In this document: one piece after another, positions 1 through 5,185 of the stretch
Layout: every line of letters begins with the position of its first letter
How positions within the stretch are numbered: the stretch's first letter is position 1
Source: Actinomycetes bacterium
Lineage (GTDB): Bacteria; Actinomycetota; Acidimicrobiia; Acidimicrobiales; RAAP-2
Reading direction: 5' to 3'
Length of the DNA: 5,185 nucleotides
Assembly (NCBI GenBank): GCA_021849435.1
Contig: JAJZSX010000201.1
Span: forward strand, 1 to 5,185
The notes under the pieces: model-generated
Told to the model about the DNA's origin: nothing
What the model saw: only the letters and a program-made list of their open reading frames with translations
The model's database searches: none
Position numbers and translations under genes: made by a program

Positions 1-1
1 G

Positions 2-994
2 GGTCACTTCCGCTTCTCGGTCGTCGGCGAGACGATCCTCAAGATGAAGGCCCGCCTCTGGTTCACCCACAAGGGGATTGAGCGACTCGTCGAGGGTAAG
101 ACCGTTGAGGAGGTCGCCCACATCGCCGAGCGCATCTCGGGTGACAGCGCGGTCGCCCACGGCCTCGCCTTCACCAGGGGCGTCGAGGACGCACTTCGCA
201 TCACGCTCGCCCCCGACGTGGAAGCTCGTCGCGCCTTAGCCCTGGAGCTCGAGCGGCTCTACAACCACGTGGGCGACCTCGGCGCACTCGCGAACGACGT
301 CGGTTTCGGACTCGCCCAGGCCAAGGCGCTCACCCTGCGCGAGCGGCTGTTGCGCCTGAACGAACGCGTGAGCGGTCACCGTCTGCTGCGCGGGGTCGTC
401 AGCGTTGGTGGTTCCAACCTGCTCGATGTCCCGCGCCGCGATGAGCTCGACGAGATCGAGGAGCGTGTGTCCGAACTGGTCGAGATGACTCTCGGACAGT
501 CGATCGTCGTCGACCGCTTCACCGGCACCGGGGTACTCGCCCTCGACGCGGTGCGCGAGCTCGGCGTCGTCGGAGTCGTCGCGCGCGCGTCGGGTCTCGA
601 CCTCGACGCACGGCGCGATCACCCGGTGCTTGGGGTCCCGATCCCGCCGGTCGTCGTGCAGTCGAGCGGCGACGTGCTCGCGCGCTACCAGGTACGCCGC
701 GGCGAGGTCGCAACCTCGATCGACGCGCTTCGAGCCACGACTCAAGACGTAGGCACCGCGCCGTCGTGGACGGCGAATGGATCGGGCGCGGGACTCGGCC
801 TCGTCGAGGGCTGGCGCGGTCCGGTGGTACACCGGGTCGAACTCCTCGACGGACACGTCACACGGTTGAAAGTCGTCGACCCGTCGTTCCTCAACTGGCC
901 GGCCCTCGCGGTCGCGCTCGCCGACACGATCGTGCCCGACTTCCCGCTCGTGAACAAGAGCTTCAACCTCTCATACGCGGGCAACGACCTGTAA
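2..994 (+). CDS. Ehr-type (HycE/NuoD-like) large subunit lacking NiFe ligands, 5' partial
   Basis: C-terminal 330 residues of a protein homologous to group 4 [NiFe]-hydrogenase large subunits (HycE) and complex I NuoD; the reading frame is open from the window edge, so the true start lies upstream. Typical family blocks are visible: GHFRFSVVGE at the beginning, ARLWFTHKGIE near residue 20, LELERLYNHVGDLG near residues 80-95, and a C-terminal KSFNL block. In real hydrogenases two CxxC pairs hold nickel. Here the first (CGxCxxxH) reads SGDSAVAH, with Ser46, Ser49 and the conserved His53, and the last reads SYAG, with Ser324 and Gly327. All four ligands are gone, so it should not bind NiFe or activate H2. 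From family knowledge, such proteins belong to membrane Ehr complexes, thought to couple an unknown redox reaction to ion movement on the cytoplasmic face. Actinobacterial relatives are often named hycE (M. tuberculosis Rv0087 type) and can be last in their operon, which fits the empty stretch that follows. Codon use is strongly biased: about 35 of the first 40 codons end in G or C. Confidence in family is high; the substrate is unknown. Confidence 0.9.
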   Translation, partial: GHFRFSVVGETILKMKARLWFTHKGIERLVEGKTVEEVAHIAERISGDSAVAHGLAFTRGVEDALRITLAPDVEARRALALELERLYNHVGDLGALANDVGFGLAQAKALTLRERLLRLNERVSGHRLLRGVVSVGGSNLLDVPRRDELDEIEERVSELVEMTLGQSIVVDRFTGTGVLALDAVRELGVVGVVARASGLDLDARRDHPVLGVPIPPVVVQSSGDVLARYQVRRGEVATSIDALRATTQDVGTAPSWTANGSGAGLGLVEGWRGPVVHRVELLDGHVTRLKVVDPSFLNWPALAVALADTIVPDFPLVNKSFNLSYAGNDL

Positions 995-1655
995 CCCATC
1001 GCGGCGATCTGCCCATAACGACGGCGTGTTTCGGGTACCTGGTCATCGAACCCGATGCGAGGTTCTCCGAGTCGTGTCGGGCTACCCACGTGATCCGCGG
1101 ACGAGGTGCGTGATATGGAAGCCCGTCGCCGATTCCTGTCGTCCTCGGCTACGGGCCGCGCCAGGGTCCGGGTGCCCAGAACAAACACCGCTCCTCACCA
1201 GCGATCGCGATGCGTCACCACGCCGGTTGGCGGGTCGTCGATTCGCTCAGTCTTCGAGCCAGTCGCTACGATGCGGTGACCGCACCGTCACGGGCTCGTC
1301 GCGGATGGGATCGTCAAGTGCAGCCGCATCGGGGCCGTGTCTCGTATCGCCCCGTGAACGAAGGCAATCCCACCGCCGTCTCACGCCATGGTCTCGACGT
1401 CGCATGGGTGTCGCGGTGTCGTTCAGCCCCCCGTCCTGCACGCCATCGAACTCATGGGCGTCCTGTCTGGCCGACTCCACCACTACGTGAGGCGAGATCG
1501 CTCGACGGTGTGGACTGTTGGGCGAGTGCCGCTGTCTCTGATTGCGACGCCGCGCGTACGTCGGTTCGTTGAGCTAGCGATGCCGCGATCACCGCGTTGA
1601 AATTGCGCCCCTTGGACCACGTCCGTGGCAACAGCGACGGAGGTGCACGACGTCG
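995..1655. other. Gene-free region between convergent genes
   Basis: About 660 bases lie between the stop of the Ehr-type subunit (plus) and the stop of the PsbP-like gene (minus). Open frames exist on both strands, but their translations are rich in Arg, Ser, Pro and His, contain no recognisable motif, and codon positions do not show the third-position G/C peak seen in the neighbouring genes. I found no tRNA-like T-arm and no clear intrinsic terminator. Small inverted repeats are present: a 6-bp stem with a 13-base loop at 1330-1354, and a 6-bp inverted repeat with a one-base spacer at about 1272-1284. A TACGAT hexamer at 1267-1272 resembles a -10 box, but there is no good -35 partner and no convincing gene after it. 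It may be a decayed gene or a convergent 3' region. Confidence 0.5.
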
Positions 1656-1660
1656 TCACC
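1642..1660 (-). terminator. Possible small hairpin at the stop of the PsbP-like gene
   Basis: A 10-bp perfect palindrome, ACGACGTCGT at 1647-1656, overlaps the TGA stop. Its stem extends by four more pairs (GGTG with CACC) if one C is bulged. It has no T-tract. It could act as a weak termination or RNA-stabilising structure at the end of the minus-strand transcript, but could equally be chance in GC-rich DNA. Confidence 0.2.
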
Positions 1661-2249
1661 CCTTGGCCGAGATTGTCGCTGACTCGAGAATCGCGCCGAT
1701 CTCGGCACCCAAGTTGCGGTTCGTCGGTGATGACGCCGTTTCGATGAGAAAGCTCCTACGCCCCGCGGGAACAAAGGTAATCGTGTGGAGCATGTCTTGT
1801 CTCGTTCGAAGGTAGCTGAATAGGAATGCCTTCTCTTGTTTCAATTGCAAGACTCTCGTACCGAGGAACTTGTAGTCGGCGTACGTCTTCGAGAGCGTTG
1901 CGCCGATCGCGTTGGCGGAGGCGGCGTTAAATGCGGGAGCCCGGCCGGCGGATAGAACGATCAACACCCCCGACTTATCCTTGCGTTGGAGAACGAGCAC
2001 CGCACTGGACGGAGCGCCTCGGACGGACTTGGCCGACACCGCCCGCCAGTCACTCGGGTACGTGAGATGGATCGTCTTGAGCGCAATCGGCGAGGAGTTG
2101 GTGGTTGGCGAGGATCGAATGGCCAAGTACCATACGGTCACTCCAACACCTGCAACGACGATGACAATCGCGACAATCTTCAACAACCAGAACGGGAACG
2201 ACAACCTGCGAGCGCCGTCCAGCTGATGGTCTTCGTTTCTCGTCGCCAC
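1656..2249 (-). CDS. Membrane-anchored protein with PsbP/Mog1-like domain
   Basis: Hypothetical protein of 197 residues. I chose the GTG at 2249-2247 over the ATG at 2285 because a GAAGGA ribosome binding site lies nine bases before it, and the 12 extra residues of the longer form carry nothing recognisable. Residues 1-20 are polar and basic (cytoplasmic); residues 21-43 form one hydrophobic segment (WLLKIVAIVIVVAGVGVTVW), giving an N-in single-pass anchor with no lipobox or cleavage site. A Ser/Thr/Pro linker (46-55) leads to an outer domain of about 140 residues that opens with IHLTYPSDWRAV (60-71). A beta strand followed by YPxxW, then alternating strands and an amphipathic helix (SANAIGATLSKTYADY) and a final helix (AEIGAILESATI), resembles the PsbP/Mog1/DUF1795 fold, which mostly serves as a binding or accessory domain. 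That fold match is my inference from pattern, not a search result. No catalytic residues are evident. It lies downstream of, and on the same strand as, the collagen-like gene, with a hairpin in the 128-base gap. About 28 of its first 40 codons end in G or C, weaker than the Ehr-type gene. Confidence 0.6.
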   Translation of the reverse strand: MATRNEDHQLDGARRLSFPFWLLKIVAIVIVVAGVGVTVWYLAIRSSPTTNSSPIALKTIHLTYPSDWRAVSAKSVRGAPSSAVLVLQRKDKSGVLIVLSAGRAPAFNAASANAIGATLSKTYADYKFLGTRVLQLKQEKAFLFSYLRTRQDMLHTITFVPAGRRSFLIETASSPTNRNLGAEIGAILESATISAKG

Positions 2250-2258
2250 TGTGATTCG

Positions 2259-2264
2259 TCCTTC
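2259..2264 (-). promoter_or_regulatory. Ribosome binding site of the PsbP-like gene
   Basis: GAAGGA on the minus strand, complementary to the 16S rRNA anti-Shine-Dalgarno end, sits nine bases before the GTG at 2249. It decides the start: the upstream in-frame ATG at 2285 would place this site inside the coding sequence. Confidence 0.6.
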
Positions 2265-2291
2265 AATGATGGAGCACCAAACCACTGTCCC

Positions 2292-2341
2292 CCGACGTCG
2301 GCCGATTAGGCCCCGCCTTCAGAATCATCGGCCGGCGTCGG
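2292..2341 (-). terminator. 15-bp imperfect hairpin, candidate terminator or attenuator
   Basis: Arms at 2292-2306 and 2327-2341 match as inverted repeats at 14 of 15 positions; the single mismatch is a G-T type pair on one strand. The loop is 20 bases. It lies 36 bases past the stop of the collagen-like gene and about 40 bases before the start of the PsbP-like gene. On the minus strand the stem is followed by GGGGACAG and not a T-tract, so it is not a classical intrinsic terminator. Stems without a U-tract are common after actinobacterial genes. It may end the collagen-like transcript, or separate expression levels of the two genes. Confidence 0.4.
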
Positions 2342-2377
2342 ATGGCCAGTAGTCAACATTCAATTGTCTGTCGTGGA

Positions 2378-3307
2378 CTATCCAATGACGTGGTAGTACC
2401 ACACGTAGGTGGTTGAGGAAGCTAGCGCCACTGCCGAAGTAAACGTCAGAGTCGTCGTCGTACTACCAAGATACGGGGCGTTCGTGGACAACGCCGCTGC
2501 TGTGGCGCTAGCGGGGGAGATGACGGGGTACGGCGCTGTGACGAACGGCGTGTGAAAGGTGATCGTGCAATCGACACCGGTGGTTGCAGTAGCCGTCGTA
2601 ATCGTGACTTGACCAGCCGTGTCGGTCGCGTTGGCGTCCACCACGCAGGACCCTGCGCCCGCTCCTGCACCTACAGCGGCCGTCGGCGCAGCCTCAGTAG
2701 ACGTAATGTGTCCGTTTGCTGTCAACAACCCTGCGACAGTACCAGTGCCCGTCACACCCAACGTGCCACCGACCGAGACGTTGCTGCTGAAGGCACCGGT
2801 CGTCGCCGACAGCGCACCCGAGTCGACGATGCTCGCCGGATCAATGGTGGCAAACGTGGCCGTGCCCGTCACACCCAACGTGCCACCGACCGAGACGTTG
2901 CTGCTGAAGGCACCGGTCGTCGCCGAAAGTGCACCGCCGCCGAACGAACCCGTCGCACCAGTCGCGCCAGTCGCGCCAGTCGCACCAGTGGGACCAGTCG
3001 GGCCAGCGGGACCAGCAGGACCAGTCAATCCCATCGGGCCCGAAGGACCGATTGGGCCCGTGAGCCCAATGGGGCCCCTAGCACCCGCTGGCCCTCTGGC
3101 GCCGGTCGCGTTCGCTACGGGGACGATGACGTGGCGCGTGCCAGCGGGGCATCGACCACGACTGAACATCGAGAGTGCGCCATCCTTCGCCACACACGTC
3201 GAGAGTCTCCCCGTGTTGCCAGCGGCTACCGCGACGCCCCCACCCGCGACGAGGAATCCAACGACCGCCAAAATCAATCCCTTGGAAGTCCATTTCATTC
3301 GCTTCAT
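2378..3307 (-). CDS. Collagen-like repeat surface protein with tail-fibre-like C-terminus
   Basis: Predicted 309-residue secreted or membrane-anchored fibrous protein. The ATG at 3307 is chosen because it directly precedes a signal segment ([10 protein letters not shown], then a hydrophobic run to about residue 29 ending AVAAG) and has a GGGG stretch six bases upstream; a longer frame from 3457 adds 50 featureless residues. A second ATG three codons in (3298) is also possible. Domains in order: signal or anchor (1-30); a short domain with two cysteines, [18 protein letters not shown] (36-53), of the kind that precedes collagen stretches in actinobacteria; 18 uninterrupted Gly-X-Y triplets (69-122), Pro-rich at first then four GAT repeats; two identical 25-residue units (125-149 and 164-188) spaced 39 residues apart; and a C-terminal beta-rich domain of about 100 residues ending [11 protein letters not shown], with two further cysteines, resembling C-terminal domains of phage tail-fibre and bacterial collagen-like proteins. 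No sortase motif is seen. Likely a trimeric fibre for adhesion or the cell surface; function inferred. About 28 of its first 40 codons end in G or C. Confidence 0.8.
   Translation of the reverse strand: MKRMKWTSKGLILAVVGFLVAGGGVAVAAGNTGRLSTCVAKDGALSMFSRGRCPAGTRHVIVPVANATGARGPAGARGPIGLTGPIGPSGPMGLTGPAGPAGPTGPTGATGATGATGATGSFGGGALSATTGAFSSNVSVGGTLGVTGTATFATIDPASIVDSGALSATTGAFSSNVSVGGTLGVTGTGTVAGLLTANGHITSTEAAPTAAVGAGAGAGSCVVDANATDTAGQVTITTATATTGVDCTITFHTPFVTAPYPVISPASATAAALSTNAPYLGSTTTTLTFTSAVALASSTTYVWYYHVIG
2745..2809. repeat. 65-bp direct repeat, copy 1
   Basis: Exact copy of 2862-2926, offset 117 bases (39 codons), so the reading frame is kept. On the minus strand it encodes most of a [24 protein letters not shown] unit. 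Identity holds at third codon positions too, which points to recent duplication or gene conversion rather than old, protein-level constraint. Confidence 0.95.
2862..2926. repeat. 65-bp direct repeat, copy 2
   Basis: Second exact copy, the one nearer the collagen stretch in the protein. Identity breaks at the next base on both sides (A versus C at 2744/2861, C versus A at 2810/2927), although similarity continues a few bases further (CAGCGCAC versus AAGTGCAC). Confidence 0.95.
2942..3103. repeat. 9-bp tandem repeats coding for Gly-X-Y triplets
   Basis: Eighteen consecutive 9-base units, each coding Gly-X-Y on the minus strand. The units at 2952-2987 are nearly identical (GTCGCRCCA four times on the plus strand), and those at 2988-3023 differ by only a few bases. 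Units further into the tract are more diverged. Such a tract can gain or lose units by slippage without breaking the frame. Confidence 0.9.
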
Positions 3308-3940
3308 TGACTGCCCCGATCCAATCGTCTTGGGTTGATCAGTCGAAGTGGTCCAACAGGACGACGACTGTTCAAGGGCACCGTTGGTACCCACGAGCAA
3401 CGTACTAGACCTGCAACGGACAAACTCATCAGGGCATGAAGTGGTTCGCTCGTGCATCCCGCGCCATCAGTCTCGAATGGGTACACCGCGTGGATCCCTA
3501 AATTGCGATGGAAACGTGGGAGAGGCAAGCTCATTGATCACCACTCACGTCACGTTCCACCCTCAATCACTCAGACTCCTCTTCACACTCTTGTCCGAAA
3601 ATTGTCGCATCGTTGTTGCCGAAATGTCCTGATGTCGCGTAATGCAGGGTCCAAGGATGTGAGGCTTGCCGTGGTGTAGATCGGATGACGTTTGCGCGTC
3701 TTCAACAGGTGCGTTGTTGGCGCGGAGTGCTTCAGGGACACCGCGCTGCGCGAGTGATTCGTGGGACCAGCAGAAAGGGTTGGTAGTGGATACCGTGAGC
3801 ACGTCGCCTACGACCTGCTCGTTGTCCGCGGGCCAGCGTGTGTCGACTTCGATCGTGGTGTGGATTGGAACATCGCGTCGCATTCTGGGACCAATTTGGC
3901 TTCCACCGTCTTGCAAAGTGTTGGGCTGAGGTTTGAACTC
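3308..3940. other. Divergent intergenic region between collagen-like and CHASE-GGDEF genes
   Basis: The 633 bases between two divergently read genes should hold both promoters, yet I cannot point to a convincing -35/-10 pair for either. An imperfect inverted repeat at 3376-3392 (7-bp stem with one mismatch, 3-base loop) lies about 70 bases upstream of the collagen-like start and could be an operator or leader structure. A minus-strand open frame at 3563-3955 (130 codons from ATG; an internal ATG at 3883 is also possible) matches no family I know. Its central part (about 3740-3880) has a coding-like pattern of G/C highest at the third codon position and lowest at the second. It has no clear ribosome binding site, so I do not call it as a gene. 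Confidence 0.5.
3928..3931 (+). promoter_or_regulatory. Ribosome binding site of the CHASE-GGDEF gene
   Basis: GAGG, nine bases before the ATG at 3941, supports this start. The protein that follows begins with a short basic tail and a membrane segment, as expected for a complete N-terminus. Confidence 0.6.
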
Positions 3941-5185
3941 ATGAAAGCGAAGCAACGTTTCTGGCTCACCACGGCGGTGTGTATAACCATCGGCGGCACA
4001 GTCGGCTCACTGTACGCCGGGAACGTGGTAACGCGTAACCATACGAGAACGACACGGCAGTACTTCGCGACGTCGGCTCGGGAGATCGCGGCGACACTCT
4101 CGCTCGCCATCCAGCACGAGCAGGACCTCGTCGCGAACACCGCCGCGTTCTTCGCCAACAATCCCCACTCAACGCAGCAGCAGTTTCTTCAGTGGTTGAC
4201 CACGCTGCGAACCTTCGCGCGGTATCCCGAACTCCTGGGCGTCGCGGAAGTTGTGATGGTCCCCGCCTCCGAGTTACACGCCTTCGAGGTCGGGGCCGTG
4301 GCTAACCCGGCGGGTTCCCTCGACGCCAACGGCACTTTTCAGGTCACGCCGGCCGGATCGCGTCCCTACTACTGTTTTGCGCGCGTGGCACAAGCCAGGC
4401 CCGGACAACCTCGACTCCCGGCCGGATTCGATTTCTGCGACACCGTTCTTGGCCCTCACTTGAGGCAAGCCCGGGACTCGGGCCACGGCGCCTATCTGCC
4501 CTACGGGATGGGAACAACTAAGAATCTCGTCGTGGGAACCCCGGTCTACAGCACCGGCGTCGTGCCAGCCACGGTACAGGCGCGCCGAGCTGCCTTTGTC
4601 GGATGGTCCGGGACTGAGGTTTCCCCTCGTGTCCTGCTTGACCAGGCGTTGGTGAACCACCCGAACACTGCGGTGGTGTTCGCGTACGGAAACAGGGCTT
4701 CTCATGTGATCTTCAAGGCAGGTTCAGCGCCAGCAGAAGCGCAGTCGATGACCGTACAACTCCACAATGGCTGGCACGTCGAAACATTCGCCGCGTTGAC
4801 CTCGGGTGGTGTGCTCAACGATGGCGATGCGATGGCGCTGGTGGTGAGCGGACTCTTACTGAGTCTGTTATTGGCGACGCTGATCTACGTACTGGGCACG
4901 GGCCGTTCGCGCGCGTTGGCGATCGTTCATGAACGAACCGATCAGCTCCATCACCAGGCGCTCCACGACTCACTGACCGGACTGCCAAATCGAGTCTTGA
5001 TTCTCGATCGGATCGATCAGATGCTGGCGCGCGCCAAACGCGATCATTCCGGTGTGGCCGTGCTGTTTTTGGATCTCGACAACTTCAAGGACATCAACGA
5101 CACGTTGGGTCACGTCGTAGGAGACCAGCTCCTCGCGGCCGTCGGGACGCGCCTATCGCATATGCTTCGCGAATCCGACACGGTC
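3941..5185 (+). CDS. CHASE-sensor diguanylate cyclase (GGDEF), 3' partial
   Basis: Membrane-bound signalling protein that should make cyclic di-GMP from two GTP in the cytoplasm in response to an outside signal. 415 residues are visible and the frame runs off the window. A first membrane segment at about 8-28 is followed by an outer sensor region of about 270 residues that fits the CHASE family: a helical start (AREIAATLSLAIQHEQDLVANTAAFFANN), then FARYPELLGVAEVVMVPASE (92-111), and later VVGTPVYSTG (197-206) and RRAAFVGWSGTEVSPRVLLDQAL (215-237). Cys145 and Cys166 could form a disulfide. The second membrane segment is about 298-318, then a short linker helix and the GGDEF domain start: DSLTGLPNR (343-351) and DLDNFKDINDTLGH (378-391). 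By alignment to the PleD cyclase, Asp378 would bind metal and Asn386 and Asp395 the nucleotide. The sequence ends just before the GG(D/E)EF signature, so catalytic activity cannot be judged, and an EAL domain may follow. Divergent from the collagen-like gene. About 28 of its first 40 codons end in G or C. Family assignment is firm for GGDEF, good for CHASE. Confidence 0.9.
   Translation, partial: MKAKQRFWLTTAVCITIGGTVGSLYAGNVVTRNHTRTTRQYFATSAREIAATLSLAIQHEQDLVANTAAFFANNPHSTQQQFLQWLTTLRTFARYPELLGVAEVVMVPASELHAFEVGAVANPAGSLDANGTFQVTPAGSRPYYCFARVAQARPGQPRLPAGFDFCDTVLGPHLRQARDSGHGAYLPYGMGTTKNLVVGTPVYSTGVVPATVQARRAAFVGWSGTEVSPRVLLDQALVNHPNTAVVFAYGNRASHVIFKAGSAPAEAQSMTVQLHNGWHVETFAALTSGGVLNDGDAMALVVSGLLLSLLLATLIYVLGTGRSRALAIVHERTDQLHHQALHDSLTGLPNRVLILDRIDQMLARAKRDHSGVAVLFLDLDNFKDINDTLGHVVGDQLLAAVGTRLSHMLRESDTV

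Noticed and set aside
236..856. 206-codon minus-strand open frame inside the Ehr-type gene
   Set aside because: It is the antisense shadow of a strongly biased, well-recognised coding sequence. Its translation is Arg/Asp/Glu-rich with no family match.
1027..1060. T-arm-like GGGTTCGATGACC on the minus strand as part of a tRNA
   Set aside because: The flanking bases cannot form the five-pair T-stem and there is no matching acceptor or anticodon arm.
1267..1272. TACGAT as a -10 promoter box
   Set aside because: No acceptable -35 hexamer at the right spacing and no gene downstream on that strand.
1115..1279. 54-codon plus-strand ORF starting at ATG 1115 with a GAGG about eight bases upstream
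   Set aside because: The ribosome binding site is fair, but the product is Arg/Ser/Thr-rich and featureless, with no codon-position signal and no supporting neighbour.
1026..1572. Overlapping plus-strand open frames (1026-1490 and 1210-1572)
   Set aside because: Compositions are typical of random GC-rich DNA. In the part I checked (about 1319-1430), third positions are no richer in G/C than first positions, and no motif is recognisable.
2745..3103. Regularly spaced repeats as a possible CRISPR array
   Set aside because: The repeats lie in frame within one coding sequence, with only two copies of the long unit and a 9-base tandem tract, and encode protein modules.
2552..3338. Two long plus-strand open frames (239 and 252 codons), one with Pro-Val-Ala-Pro repeats
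   Set aside because: They are antisense to the collagen-like gene. The PVAP/GPV repeats are simply the complement of the Gly-X-Y tract, and the other frame is Arg/Thr/Ser-rich. Only the minus strand has a signal sequence and coherent domains.
3308..3457. N-terminal extension of the collagen-like protein to an ATG at 3457
   Set aside because: The additional 50 residues are polar, Cys/Thr/Ser-rich and would bury the export signal in the interior. The ATG at 3307 directly precedes it.
4274..4705. 143-codon minus-strand open frame
   Set aside because: Lies entirely inside the CHASE sensor coding region on the other strand, with no recognisable motif.

Overview
The window is GC-rich DNA from a bacterium, most likely an actinomycete-type organism (Actinomycetota, perhaps Acidimicrobiia). 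This rests on G/C-ending codons, a GTG start, an actinobacterial style of collagen-like protein and an Ehr/HycE-type large subunit. The phylum is an inference from protein flavour; no rRNA or marker gene is present to fix it.

Layout. (1) Bases 2-994, plus strand: the C-terminal 330 residues of a group 4 [NiFe]-hydrogenase/NuoD-like large subunit that has lost all four nickel-binding cysteines, so it belongs with energy-converting hydrogenase-related (Ehr) complexes rather than true hydrogenases. (2) Bases 995-1655: about 660 bases with no convincing gene, between convergent genes. (3) Bases 1656-2249, minus strand: a 197-residue protein with one membrane anchor and a PsbP/Mog1-like outer domain, starting at GTG behind a good ribosome binding site. 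(4) Bases 2250-2377: a short gap with a 15-bp imperfect hairpin. (5) Bases 2378-3307, minus strand: a 309-residue secreted or anchored collagen-like surface protein, with 18 Gly-X-Y triplets, an exact 65-bp internal duplication and a tail-fibre-like C-terminal domain. (6) Bases 3308-3940: a long divergent intergenic region with one doubtful minus-strand ORF. (7) Bases 3941-5185, plus strand, running off the end: a membrane-bound CHASE-sensor diguanylate cyclase, cut before the GGDEF signature.

How they may work together. The Ehr subunit would be the last gene of a membrane redox/ion-pumping operon that lies upstream. It is set apart from the rest by a gene-free gap and by a stronger codon bias. 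The other three proteins are all envelope proteins: a membrane-anchored domain protein, a collagen-like surface fibre and a c-di-GMP-making sensor divergent from it. A link between c-di-GMP signalling and the surface fibre is a reasonable guess from position only. I see no CRISPR array, tRNA, rRNA, insertion sequence or phage module. The most unusual points are the cysteine-less large subunit and the repeat structure of the collagen-like gene.
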